A DNA stretch of 16,521 nucleotides from Baffinella frigidus (taxonomy: Eukaryota > Cryptophyceae > Cryptomonadales > Baffinellaceae). Shown piece after piece: positions 5,902 to 12,594 of the stretch. The position numbers and the translations under genes are program-made. Under the pieces are notes generated by a model. It saw only the letters and a list, made by a program, of their open reading frames with translations. It ran no database searches and was not told the origin of the DNA. Position 1 is the first letter of the stretch. Every line of letters starts with the position of its first letter. The DNA is taken from the NCBI GenBank assembly GCA_026770585.1, contig MU646868.1, positions 177,375 through 193,895 on the forward strand, in the 5' to 3' direction.

Positions 5902-5927
5902 CGCGCAGCCGAGTGTGTGTTCAGCTG

Positions 5928-6173
5928 CGGAAACGATTGAAAATATTCCTTTCTGGCAACGAAATTTACTACACAATTGGGGGTTTACTACAGGGGTACC
6001 TCGATCATAAGAAACCGCCACCCCCCTAGGACCGCCATAGGGCCACTAGGCATAGGCCTACTGTAGGGTCCTAGGGGGAGGCAGTTTCTTATGAGCGAGA
6101 TACCCCTGTAGTAGAAGTGAAGGCTCTGTAGTAATTTTCGTTGCCAGGAATGTAATATTTTTCATCGTTTCCG
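5928..6173. mobile_element. L-family foldback element, copy 2, split by an R element
   Basis: CGGAAACGATTGAAAATATT at the left pairs imperfectly with AATATTTTTCATCGTTTCCG at the right. Inner arms GGCAACGAAATTTACTACAC and TGTAGTAATTTTCGTTGCC are the L signature. An R element (5989-6110) occupies the loop, so R inserted later. Confidence 0.85.
5989..6110 (+). mobile_element. R-family foldback element inside L copy 2
   Basis: TACAGGGGTACCTCGATCATAAG to CTTATGAGCGAGATACCCCTGTA, forward core with GGCATAGGCCTACTGTAGGG. TA on each side and a GTAG/CTAC context are consistent with insertion at a TA in the L loop. Confidence 0.9.
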
Positions 6174-6200
6174 ACGTTGATTGTGTGAGAGGGGGGGGTC

Positions 6201-6359
6201 ATGCCGGGCGTGGAGCCATCATCAAACGTGTTTTTACGCGAGGAGAGAGAGGAGGTTTGCTCGATTCATCCGAACCTCGGCGACATGTACATGAGTTACA
6301 GGGGTGCCAATGGTACCTCGCTCATAAGAAACAGCCCCCCCCCTAGGACCCTACAGTAG
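6201..6359 (+). pseudogene. Short ORF with possible HMG-box-like fragment
   Basis: A 52-codon ORF with ATG at 6201 and TAG at 6357-6359. Residues about 4-28 read EPSSNVFLREEREEV then CSIHPNLGDMYM. This resembles the first helix and turn of HMG boxes (a pattern like F..E.R..V....P.L), which bend DNA in chromatin. The second half is the translated arm of an R element (SYRGA...TSLIRN), so any gene here is interrupted or recruits MITE sequence as its end. The fragment is far shorter than an HMG box (about 70 residues). It lies 300 bases downstream of the Lys/Ala/Pro tail, which is suggestive but not proof of one parent gene. Family call weak. Confidence 0.25.
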
Positions 6360-6427
6360 GACCATGCCTAGGGCCCTACGGTGATCCTAGGGGGGTGGGC
6401 GTTTCTTATGAGCGAGGTACCCCTGTA
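6297..6427 (-). mobile_element. R-family foldback element (reverse core, 9-bp insert)
   Basis: TACAGGGGTGCCAATGGTACCTCG at the left has about 9 extra bases inside the arm. The right arm is normal (TTTCTTATGAGCGAGGTACC). Core GGACCCTACAGTAGGACCATG in reverse orientation. Confidence 0.85.
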
Positions 6428-6485
6428 CTCGCGAGTAAGGACACGCACCGTCCATGCGGTGGCCCTATGCTCCTAGCCCTACATG
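6428..6485 (+). repeat. Inter-element repeat, relative of 4156-4205
   Basis: CGCGAGTAAGGACACGCACC through CTATGCTCCTAGCCCTAC matches the segment at about 4156-4212. It separates two R elements. Confidence 0.7.
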
Positions 6486-6607
6486 TACAGGGGTACCTCG
6501 CTCATAAGAAATCATCTCCTCCCCTAGGACCACCCTAGGGCCCTAGGCATAGGCCTACTGTAGGGTCCTAGGGAGGAGCGGTTTCTTATGAGCGAGGTAC
6601 CATTGTA
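6486..6607 (+). mobile_element. R-family foldback element
   Basis: TACAGGGGTACCTCGCTCATAAG to CTTATGAGCGAGGTACCATTGTA, forward core. The left flank ACATGTA is a palindrome seen beside several R copies. Confidence 0.9.
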
Positions 6608-6648
6608 GGACCCTACAGTGGGCCTATCTATGGCCCTACGGTGGTCCT

Positions 6649-6762
6649 GCAGGGGTACCTCGCTCATAAGAAAGCGCAGCCCCCCTGGGGACCACCACAG
6701 GACCCTAGGCGTACCCCTACTGAAGGGTCCTAGGGAGAGGCGCTTTCTTATGAGCGAGGTAC
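6649..6762 (+). mobile_element. R-family foldback element, changed ends
   Basis: GCAGGGGTACCTCGCTCATAAG to CTTATGAGCGAGGTACATACATG. The left TA is TG and the right CCCCTGTA is replaced by ATACATG, so both ends are altered. Core forward, GGACCACCACAGGACCC. The bases before it (6601-6648) are a piece of a reverse R core. Confidence 0.8.
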
Positions 6763-6768
6763 ATACAT

Positions 6769-6820
6769 GTACTGTAGGGTCCTAGGGAGAGGCGCTTTAT
6801 TATGAGCGAGGCCCCCTGTA
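6769..6820 (+). mobile_element. R-family solitary right half
   Basis: TACTGTAGGGTCCTAGGGAG then GCGCTTTATTATGAGCGAGG and CCCCTGTA. It repeats the right half of the copy just upstream (same GGGAGAGGCGC sequence), so it is a tandem duplicate of that arm without a left partner. Confidence 0.85.
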
Positions 6821-7004
6821 GGGGCGGCGGTCTAGGAGGCCGGTAGTTACTAGTCAACTCTCTCTACTTAGACGGCCTAAGTGAATGTACGTAAGGAGGC
6901 TTAAGTGAATCTACGCCGACGTCCTCATAACCTTGCGTCCTTCGATGCCCTTAGAGCCTAGATACCGACAGTGGCTCCTGATGAGTGAGGCCCCCCTGCA
7001 CGCG
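6821..7004. other. No gene seen between R copies
   Basis: Only a small direct repeat was seen (CTAAGTGAATGTACG near 6883 and TTAAGTGAATCTACG near 6900). The end CTCCTGATGAGTGAGGCCCCCCTG (about 6975-6998) is a degenerate R right tip. Confidence 0.45.
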
Positions 7005-7125
7005 TACAGGGGTACCTCGCTCATAAGACACCGCCCCCCCCCTAGGACCACCACAGGACCCTAGACATAGTCCTACTGTAGGGTCCTACGAGGGAGCGGT
7101 TTCTTATGAGCGAGGTACCCCTGTA
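7005..7125 (+). mobile_element. R-family foldback element
   Basis: TACAGGGGTACCTCGCTCATAAG to CTTATGAGCGAGGTACCCCTGTA with a forward core (GGACCACCACAGGACCCTAG). Followed by AAGCGTGCTGCGATC, which recurs after the next R copy. Confidence 0.9.
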
Positions 7126-7139
7126 AGCGTGCTGCGATC

Positions 7140-7268
7140 TACAGGGGTACCTCGCTCTTAAGAAAGCGCAACCCCCTAGGACCCCCCTAGGACCACCACA
7201 GGGCCCTAGGCATAGGCCTACTGTAGGGTCCTAGGGGGGGTTGGTTTCTTATGAGCGAGGTACCCCTA
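7140..7268 (+). mobile_element. R-family foldback element flanked by a duplicated spacer
   Basis: TACAGGGGTACCTCGCTCTTAAG to CTTATGAGCGAGGTACCCCTA. TAAGCGTGCTGCGATCTAC occurs on both sides (about 7124-7142 and 7267-7285). The R plus spacer unit has therefore been tandemly duplicated, or R inserted into one of two existing spacers. The core carries an extra CCCCCTAGGA. Confidence 0.9.
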
Positions 7269-7285
7269 AGCGTGCTGCGATCTAC

Positions 7286-7472
7286 ATGTAGTGACTGTCA
7301 AGAGGCTACAATACCAATAGAGAGAGCAATGGCTCCAACGTCATCCCGAGGCGGGCTCATCCTATCCTCGAACCTCACAGGGACAGCACTTCGACGGTCG
7401 ACACTGCCTCGAAACGCTCCATGAGAGTTCTGATACATCAGATTTATTTACATCACTCCCCCGATCTTAAAC
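7286..7472. other. No convincing gene
   Basis: A 31-codon ORF (ATG at 7330, TGA before 7426) has a reasonable start context but no recognisable content. It includes GAGGCGGGCTCATCC, a word related to GAGGCGGGCCCATCC in the 13061-13478 arms. Confidence 0.35.
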
Positions 7473-7725
7473 ATCTTTCAATCACTACTTACTACGTGTC
7501 TTGCCCACTCTTCACCATTCCACCCGCCGCGCCAATCGTCATCGAATCACTACTTAGAGCCTAACCATCTTTGAATCACTACTTACTACGTGTCTTGCCC
7601 ACTCTTCACCATTCCACCCGCCGCGCCAATCGTCATCGAATCACTACTTAGAGCCTAACCATCTTTGAATCACTACTTACTACGTGTCTTGCCCACTCTT
7701 CACCATTCCGCGCGCCGCGCCAATG
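7473..7725 (+). repeat. 94-bp tandem repeat, about 2.7 copies
   Basis: Units start at 7473, 7567 and 7661 with exact 94-base spacing: ATCTTTGAATCACTACTTAC, then CGTGTCTTGCCCACTCTTCA, then GCGCCAATCGTCATCGAATC. Copies 1 and 2 are nearly identical. The third diverges after GCGCCAAT. A short ATCACTACTTA word also recurs within each unit. Function unknown. Confidence 0.9.
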
Positions 7726-7769
7726 CGCACGCCGCCCAGTGAGGACCAGGTCCTCACACGCCCCCCACT

Positions 7770-7875
7770 TCACAGATCCCCCCCCCCCCCCACCTACGGG
7801 GGGGACACACTGTCGCGGCTCCCCCCACCTATGGGGGGAGACAGCCCCCCCCCACCTACATGTGGGGGGGGGGCA
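7770..7875. repeat. Three C/G-run mini-hairpins
   Basis: CCCCCACCTACGGGGG-type hairpins at about 7780-7803, 7821-7839 and 7846-7873, the last with CTACATGTGG at its tip. Both strands carry long G or C runs that could form hairpins or G-quadruplexes. Run lengths are prone to sequencing error. Confidence 0.65.
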
Positions 7876-7932
7876 GACTTTCTTCGCCTCCTCGCGCATG
7901 GAAGCACCAATCCCCCAAGTGGCCAGTACATG

Positions 7933-8025
7933 TACAGGGGTACCTCGCTCATAAGAAACCGTATCCGCCTAGGACCCTAGGGTCCGAGGGGGTGGGCGTT
8001 TTCTTGTGAGCAAGGTGCTCCCGTA
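7933..8025. mobile_element. R-family foldback element, internally deleted
   Basis: TACAGGGGTACCTCGCTCATAAG at the left, TTTTCTTGTGAGCAAGGTGCTCCCGTA at the right, with most of the central core missing (93 instead of about 120 bases). The preceding ACATGTA palindrome is the same flank as at 6481. It supplies the stop codon of the minus-strand gene ending at 7977. Confidence 0.85.
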
Positions 8026-9026
8026 GGCCCTACCGTAGGGCCCTGGGACGTGACTAGGACCTCTCGGGGGTCGAATTCGAGCTCCTGGCCACTCAATACG
8101 GCGTCAGAAAAGAGCGGGCCCACGCGCAGGCGCTTGAGCCCCACCAGCCCGTTGCGCTGCATCCCGCTCACCTGAGGGCTGCCCCCTCCCATCTGAGGGC
8201 GACCCCCTCCCACCTGAGGGCTGCTTCCTCCCATCATCATGCCCAGCATCCCGGGATGGGGGCTGCCCCCGGGCATCCTGCCCACCTGGGGGCTGCCCCC
8301 GCCCATCAGCATGCCCAGCATCCCGGGATGGGGGCTGATCCCGCGCATTCCACCCACCTGGGGGCTGCCCCCGCCCATCATCATGCCCAGCATCGGGCGA
8401 TGGGGGCTGCCCCCGGGCATCGCGCCCACCTGGGGGCTGCCTCTGTGGCCGGCGAGCACCGTGGAGAAGCCGACCGGACCGAAGGCGAGGATGCGCTGCG
8501 CGCGGTCGCGCAGGATGGCCTCGTCCGGGAGCATCTGCCGCGTGCGGAGCGGGCGAACGATGCGCGGTGGCGCCATGGCCTGGGCGATGGGCTGCTTGCT
8601 CATAGGGGTCGGAGGAGCGACGTCTTGCTCGGGGGTCTTGAGGCCTGCGCGCCTGCGCGACTCATCGTGGGCTACGGCGATTTGCGGCGCGACTTGGTAC
8701 CGGAGGAGGTCGGACGACAGGCATTGCAGGATGCTCGAGCACCCCTTGCCCGCTTGCCCGAGGGCCACCAGAAGCAGAATCTCTGCGAGGTCCAGGTCCC
8801 CCCCAAACTCGGGTTGCTCCGGTGTAGGACACTGCGACAGGTCCCCCTCAGAAACGAAGCGCCGCTGCGGCGTGGCCAAGAGGACTGCGAGAGATTGATG
8901 CGACGGGCCACACTCTTGGACGTCACACTCGTCGACGTGTCTGCTCGGTTGCACGTGGCCGCTGGGATGTTGGCGGGGGCGGTGGAACGCCGACGGGCTC
9001 GGTGGAGTGGGCGTATTTGTTGCCAT
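7977..9026 (-). CDS. Hypothetical protein with 24-residue Gly/Met/Pro repeats
   Basis: The best ORF in the window, 349 codons. I chose the ATG at 9024-9026 because its context (ACCAAGATGG) is a strong eukaryotic start; the frame is open further upstream but without an ATG there. Residues 1-30 are Pro/Ser/Thr/His-rich. Residues 76-110 are hydrophobic and probably helical (DLAEILLLVALGQAGKG). About 120-185 is basic (RIVRPLRTRQ, RDRAQRIL). Residues 196-267 are three 24-residue repeats of the form GSPQVGGMxGxSPHPGMLGM, then partial units to about 289. The last ~15 residues are encoded by an R element, including the stop, so the native C-terminus is lost or replaced. No known domain recognised; cellular role unknown. 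The low-complexity part would be disordered. It faces away from the ORF at 9460. Unspliced expression is unproven. Confidence 0.55.
   Translation of the reverse strand: MATNTPTPPSPSAFHRPRQHPSGHVQPSRHVDECDVQECGPSHQSLAVLLATPQRRFVSEGDLSQCPTPEQPEFGGDLDLAEILLLVALGQAGKGCSSILQCLSSDLLRYQVAPQIAVAHDESRRRAGLKTPEQDVAPPTPMSKQPIAQAMAPPRIVRPLRTRQMLPDEAILRDRAQRILAFGPVGFSTVLAGHRGSPQVGAMPGGSPHRPMLGMMMGGGSPQVGGMRGISPHPGMLGMLMGGGSPQVGRMPGGSPHPGMLGMMMGGSSPQVGGGRPQMGGGSPQVSGMQRNGLVGLKRLRVGPLFSDAVLSGQELEFDPREVLVTSQGPTVGPTGAPCSQENAHPLGP
8160..8441 (-). repeat. 72-bp in-frame tandem repeats inside the 349-codon ORF
   Basis: Three full units and two partial ones of 72 bases encode GSPQVGGM, then GSPHPGMLGMMMGG. Unit length is a multiple of three and the frame is kept in every copy, supporting past selection for coding. 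On + the same DNA reads as a mirrored repeat, which explains two long plus-strand ORFs (8239-8898, 8256-9404). Confidence 0.8.
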
Positions 9027-9459
9027 CTTGGTGGCGTGTCGCTGCGACGCGTCCGCGAAGCAGGCTTGAGAAGATGCGGCGGTCCCGCGAGGCGAAAACC
9101 CTGCAGGTCCCTTTGGAAATCGAGGAGTCGACAACTTCGCAGGTGCGGAGGGGCCCGGCGTGCAGCTCGGCGGGGGGGTGGGGCGAGGGCGGCGGGGAGA
9201 TGGACGGGCAGAGCAGCGCGTTTATTCTTCGGATGCGACGTGTTGCAATCTTCGGAAGGCCTGTCTTCTTTTCCCCCTGAGATACGGCTGTTTGGGGTCG
9301 TTTCGCGGGAAAAGGAAACACGCTCGAACGTGAGATTTGCACGAGATTGCCCTAACCGAAACCCCGTGACCGGAACCCTGACCCGAGATTGCTTACTGTC
9401 GTGACCCTCTTCCCGGAGGCTTCCGGTCACGGAGCCTTTTTGACCAGCAGAAAACCGAG
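9027..9459. promoter_or_regulatory. Intergenic region between divergent ORFs (possible shared promoter)
   Basis: 433 bases between the minus-strand ATG (9026) and the plus-strand ATG (9460). GTGACCGGAA (9366-9375) and TTCCGGTCAC (9419-9428) form an inverted repeat that could be a regulatory palindrome or a small hairpin. No TATA box stands out. Longer ORFs crossing it on both strands are probably GC-rich shadows. The promoter role is inferred only from the layout. Confidence 0.35.
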
Positions 9460-9705
9460 ATGGCGACCAGCTCAAAAACCCTCCAACGCTGTCAACTTTT
9501 GAACGAGATCCAACAGGAAAGGAGCAGTGTCAACTTTACGGTGGAGGACTATTGGGCGACCGAAGCAAAACACAGCGATCACGCGCATCTCCAGGTCTCG
9601 GATTCGAGAGATAACAATCTCCTCCTTTTTTACTACTCGGAACTTGTGTTTCTTGTTCGTGTCCCCAATATAAGTATTTTACTTGGAGCATACACACGGA
9701 CGTGA
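9460..9705 (+). CDS. Hypothetical small ORF, possible first exon
   Basis: ATG at 9460 has a good context (CCGAGATGGCG). The 81-codon product starts MATSSKTLQRCQLLNEIQQE, a helix-forming stretch, followed by SVNFTVEDYWATEAKHSD, which reads like real protein. After about residue 45 it becomes hydrophobic and irregular. A CAG|GT at 9592-9596 could be a splice donor, so only the first 45 codons may be coding. It lies divergently from the 349-codon ORF. I do not recognise the family, and no continuation exon could be identified downstream. Confidence 0.35.
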   Translation: MATSSKTLQRCQLLNEIQQERSSVNFTVEDYWATEAKHSDHAHLQVSDSRDNNLLLFYYSELVFLVRVPNISILLGAYTRT

Positions 9706-10052
9706 TGACCATGGAGAGAGTCAGAGAGATCAAAATCTCCCCTCAAGATTTTAGGGATTTTGACCGATGATCTTAACCGACAATTTCTAGAATTTGACCG
9801 ACCGAGTTTTTTACCCCTGGCTGGAAAAGCGCGCGCAATCGAACAAGCAGACGGGCCACCTGATTTCAAAAGGGACCGCTGTTTTCCGACCCTACGTACG
9901 AGCAGCGGTCTTACGAGCACGACCTCCTCGTACGAACCTTTCATCACGCCTCAAGGATAATTACTGAATATTTCCTCTTGCCGCCCCGCTCTCGAGGAGA
10001 CCGGGGTCTGCCCGCTTGACCCTGCCGCGCGACGCGCCCGCTCCACAGCCTC
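9706..10052. other. No clear gene; short repeats
   Basis: TTTTGACCGA near 9760 and ATTTGACCGACCGA near 9792 are repeated words. TACGAGCAGCGG and TACGAGCACGACC occur near 9897-9920. Short ORFs on both strands lack recognisable content. It may contain intron or UTR of a gene starting at 9460. Confidence 0.35.
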
Positions 10053-10750
10053 GTGCCGCTCTCCTCCGCTCTGGTCCGCTGGAGCTGCGCGACGCCCCAA
10101 GCACCCCGCACCACGTCTCGCTCCCTCCTCCGCCGCTCTGCCGCGCCGGCGGTTCGCTTGTCCTGCAGCAGCAGTATTGATGTGCTCCACTGCTCCACAC
10201 ATCACGCACCAGGCCGTCCCTGCCTCCCGACCCGCCGTTCCACATCGCCATACCCATTCACGCCTGCGCGCAGCCCTTGCTCACTGCCCGCTTCCCGCCC
10301 GCGCTTTCCCACAGCGCCCTTCCATGCTGTGCTGCGCGCGCCTTGACCCAGCCCCAGCCCGCCTGAGCCAGAAACCCAGATCGAAATTCTGACGGGTGGC
10401 CGCGGGACTTGTGCGGGTTTCTCCGCGCTGGGGGGGGGGTAGCGTGGACCTGAGTATCTCGTTCAGCCCGCACTGCGCGGGGAAGCTGGAACACCGAGCG
10501 GCGACCCCGCGTGGGCGCGGCCATCCGCTGAAGCTCATTCCTTGACAAAGATATCTTTGGGGACTGTGGCAGTGCGAGACTGGCCTCCTCGCCGGGGCCA
10601 ACACAGACCCTGACACAGCGTTGAGAGAGGATTGAGCAGGTGCCTCTGCAGAGTCACACAGCACCTCGGCGCGGCCGGCGAGCGGCGTGGGCCGCTGCTG
10701 GCTCTCCTCCACGTGGCCCCGTCTCGCCAGGCTATCCCCTCCCTGCTCCC
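10053..10750. other. GC-rich region, no recognisable gene
   Basis: Overlapping ORFs on both strands (for example 10281-10943 minus, 10053-10346 plus) are Arg/Ala/Pro/Ser-rich with no domain, as expected of GC-rich non-coding DNA. A G run near 10430 interrupts it. I cannot support any of them. Confidence 0.4.
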
Positions 10751-11010
10751 GTGCATGCTCTGCTGCGTGAATGCTCTGCTGCGTGCATCCCACGTGCGCG
10801 CATGCTCTGCTGCGTGATGTGCTGCTCGTGTGACTTGCTACGTGTGTGCGCACGCTCTGCTGCGTGTGCATGCTGTGTGCGCGCATGCTCTGCTGCGTGA
10901 TCTGCCGCCCGTGTGCTCTGCTGAGAGCGTGCTGCGGCTGCATACCGCGGCTGCGTACATGCCCTGCTGCTCCGCGTGCGTGCTCTTGCTGCTGCCGTGC
11001 GTGCCCTGCT
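10751..11010 (+). repeat. Degenerate minisatellite (GCTCTGCTGCGTG)
   Basis: CATGCTCTGCTGCGTG-like units recur at irregular spacing, for example near 10755, 10769, 10801, 10850 and 10885. They are separated by CGTGTGCGCGCA-type spacers and drift to TGCTGCTCCGCGTGC at the right. Ser/Arg/His-rich minus ORFs and Cys/Ala-rich plus ORFs are translations of it. Confidence 0.75.
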
Positions 11011-11012
11011 TG

Positions 11013-11157
11013 TTACTGACCCCTCGCGCCCACGGCGTGGGGGTGAATACCCCCCCCCCAAGCGCCCAAGGCGCGGGGTGAATACGACAAGGGCCTCCCT
11101 CTCGGGAGTGGTACCTACTGACCCCTCGCGCCGCTCCCATGGCGTGGGGGTGAATAC
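11013..11157 (+). repeat. Three copies of a GCGTGGGGGTGAATAC unit
   Basis: ACTGACCCCTCGCGCC followed by GGCGTGGGGGTGAATAC occurs at about 11016-11050 and 11117-11157. A shorter GGCGCGGGGTGAATAC ends near 11085. Each forms a small imperfect hairpin (CGCCCACGGCGTGGG). Confidence 0.7.
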
Positions 11158-11279
11158 GAACCTCAACAATCACCACTACGCTAGACCGATTGATTACTGA
11201 CCTGACGGGGGTCAATCGCAAAAGTCAACTCACCTTGCCCTCGAGTCAACTTCCCCAGGCCCCTGGTACCTGACGCTCC

Positions 11280-11330
11280 CCCCCAAGAGCTCCCCAATGC
11301 TCCCCCCAATGCTCCCCCCAATGGACCTCC
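11280..11330 (+). repeat. Short CCCCCCAATGCT tandem repeat
   Basis: Four imperfect units of about 11-12 bases (CTCCCCCCAATG). On the minus strand it reads as GGALGGALG repeats; not taken as a gene. Confidence 0.65.
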
Positions 11331-11337
11331 CAACTTA

Positions 11338-11473
11338 ATCTCCATACAAGTATTAATTAATTGCTTTTGGCAACGAAAATTACTAGACGATTTGCTCATA
11401 AAAGTAATAGTAAAGAGTTTGTGTAGTAAATTTCGTTGCACCAAAAGCAATTAATTAATACTTTTGTGGAGAT
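11338..11473. mobile_element. L-family foldback element, copy 3
   Basis: Outer arms ATCTCCATACAAGTATTAAT and ATTAATACTTTTGTGGAGAT pair with few mismatches. Inner arms GGCAACGAAAATTACTA and GTGTAGTAAATTTCGTTGC are the L signature. The loop is about 37 bases. The outer stem (TTAATTAATTGCTTTT) is unlike the outer stems of copies 1 and 2. Confidence 0.85.
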
Positions 11474-11902
11474 GAAACTCCTGGTCGCCAGCCATTCCAA
11501 ACAACCCCCCTCCCCGGGAGACACCAACTGCAACAATCCCCCTCAAGCCTCCCCCAACAGGCTCTCAAGCCCCCCCCCCCCCAACCACACTCTAGAGTGG
11601 CTTTGCAAACGCCGTCAACTTAGACCCTGAAAGTAACTTAAGCCCTACAAAAAATGGAATGACCAGAAATCAAATGGCTCAAAGCACTGAAGAATAAATG
11701 CGGATCCTTTCCACGGAACCTAAGCTCAGAGAAATTAAAACCTAAAGGATCTAAAGGAAGACACTGCAGATCAGTACTCAACAACAGTAACAACTAAAAT
11801 CACAATACAACGACGCAAAGACAAAGGTTGAAATGCCTGGTTTTTCGGTGCTTGGGGGGGGGGGGGGAGAAAGGGGCTCGGCCGGACCTGTGTAGGTGAG
11901 GT
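11474..11902. other. No gene seen; AT-rich stretch and a long G run
   Basis: Includes GAGAAATTAAAACCTAAAGG (11731-11750), a Y-like scrap also found near 3338, and a G run at about 11854-11867. No coding or RNA feature was recognised. Confidence 0.4.
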
Positions 11903-11996
11903 CGAGGAGCTCAGCCGTAGATTACTCCGACCTCCTCTAGAGTAAGGTGGGCTGTGGCTTTCGATGTGAGTGTAAATAAAAGCACCAAAGCACCGG
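11903..11996 (+). repeat. Q repeat, copy 1
   Basis: GAGGAGCTCAGCCGTAGATT onward matches 15745-15835 at roughly 80 percent. The last 36 bases (from TTCGATGTGAGTGTAAATAA) are identical. Read on the minus strand both copies can encode GAFIYTHIE and end in ...EEVGVIYG or ...EEMGIIYG then TGA, but this copy has a one-base shift between the two halves. AATAAA on + could act as a polyadenylation signal. Confidence 0.65.
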
Positions 11997-12012
11997 GAAA
12001 AAAGGCTTTACT

Positions 12013-12071
12013 GCAGAACCAGACTTTTCCGCCTATGTTGGGAGCTCGAAGAACCTCAAGGACCTACAGGG
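12013..12071 (+). repeat. Y repeat, copy 1
   Basis: CTGCAGAACCAGACTTTTCC then GCCTATGTTGGGAGCTCGAA and GAACCTCAAGGACCTACAGG. Translates in one frame as AYVGSSKNLKDL-like peptide, as do the other copies. It lies directly after Q copy 1. Confidence 0.75.
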
Positions 12072-12104
12072 CCGCTTTCACGTGAAGTGCCCCATTCACG
12101 CTCC

Positions 12105-12230
12105 TACAGGGGTACCTCGCTCATAAGAAACACCCCCCCCCCCTAGGACTACCATAGGGCCCTGGGCATAGGCCTCCTGTAGGGTCCTCTAGGGGGGGAG
12201 GCGGTTTCTTACGAGCGAGGTACCCCTGTA
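12105..12230 (+). mobile_element. R-family foldback element
   Basis: TACAGGGGTACCTCGCTCATAAG to CTTACGAGCGAGGTACCCCTGTA, forward core with GGCATAGGCCTCCTGTAGGG. Followed by CATGTAGG, again an ACATGTA-type flank. Confidence 0.9.
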
Positions 12231-12280
12231 CATGTAGGAGAGAGCATCTGGTGTCCGCTCAGAGGTTGGGCGCCCTGCCT

Positions 12281-12327
12281 TCAGGTCCTAGGGGGGGGCG
12301 GTTTCTTATGAGCGAGGTACCCCTGTA
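12281..12327 (+). mobile_element. R-family solitary right half
   Basis: CAGGTCCTAGGGGGGGGCGG then TTTCTTATGAGCGAGGTACC and CCTGTA. No left half. ATCTGGTGT at about 12246 and ACACCAGAT at about 12327 form a short inverted pair around it. The 115-codon ORF at 12251-12598 is a translation of this half, pyrimidine-rich DNA and Y copy 2, and is rejected. Confidence 0.8.
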
Positions 12328-12533
12328 CACCAGATCGTCCTCCGCACCTGCCCTCACCGGGAGCCAACTGGTCCTCCTCTGCCCCCCCCTCGCTCTGTGC
12401 TTAACAGTGCTCTCCCTCCTGACGAATCCCGCCACAGCTCCCGCCACCGGCCACCGCACTGTCCGCCCCCCCCTGATAACTCTTGCCTCTGAATTCCAGG
12501 CTGCCCTTGCTCGCAGGAAGCACGGCCTTTCTA
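12328..12533. other. Pyrimidine-rich DNA, no supported gene
   Basis: C/T-rich sequence with open frames on both strands but no recognisable domain. It sits between an R half and Y copy 2. Confidence 0.35.
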
Positions 12534-12594
12534 CAGAACAAGTTCCGGTGTCCGCCTATGTTGGGAGCTCGAAGAACCTAAAGGACCTAAAGGG
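12534..12594 (+). repeat. Y repeat, copy 2 (carries the empty site for R)
   Basis: AGAACAAGTTCCGGTGTCCG then CCTATGTTGGGAGCTCGAAG and AACCTAAAGGACCTAAAGG. The GAACCTAAAGGACC stretch (12575-12588) is the uninterrupted version of the Y sequence that is split by R at 15398-15518. Confidence 0.8.

Noticed and set aside
9027-9134. Extension of the 349-codon ORF to position 9134
   Set aside because: The upstream start would be TTG, not ATG. The ATG at 9026 has a much better eukaryotic context.
8239-9404. Long plus-strand ORFs (219 and 382 codons)
   Set aside because: They lie opposite the 349-codon minus ORF with its in-frame 72-bp repeats. Their composition (Ala/Arg/His-rich) is that of an antisense GC-rich shadow.
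8672-9475. Minus-strand ORF of 267 codons upstream of the main ORF
   Set aside because: Arg/Ser/Pro-rich, overlaps the chosen gene in another frame and crosses the intergenic inverted repeat; no domain seen.
9591-9610. tRNA-like GGATTCGAG motif
   Set aside because: No acceptor stem, D arm or anticodon arm could be folded around it.
10281-11221. Overlapping Ser/His/Arg-rich ORFs on the minus strand
   Set aside because: Translations of the GCTCTGCTGCGTG minisatellite and GC-rich DNA; equally long frames exist on the other strand.
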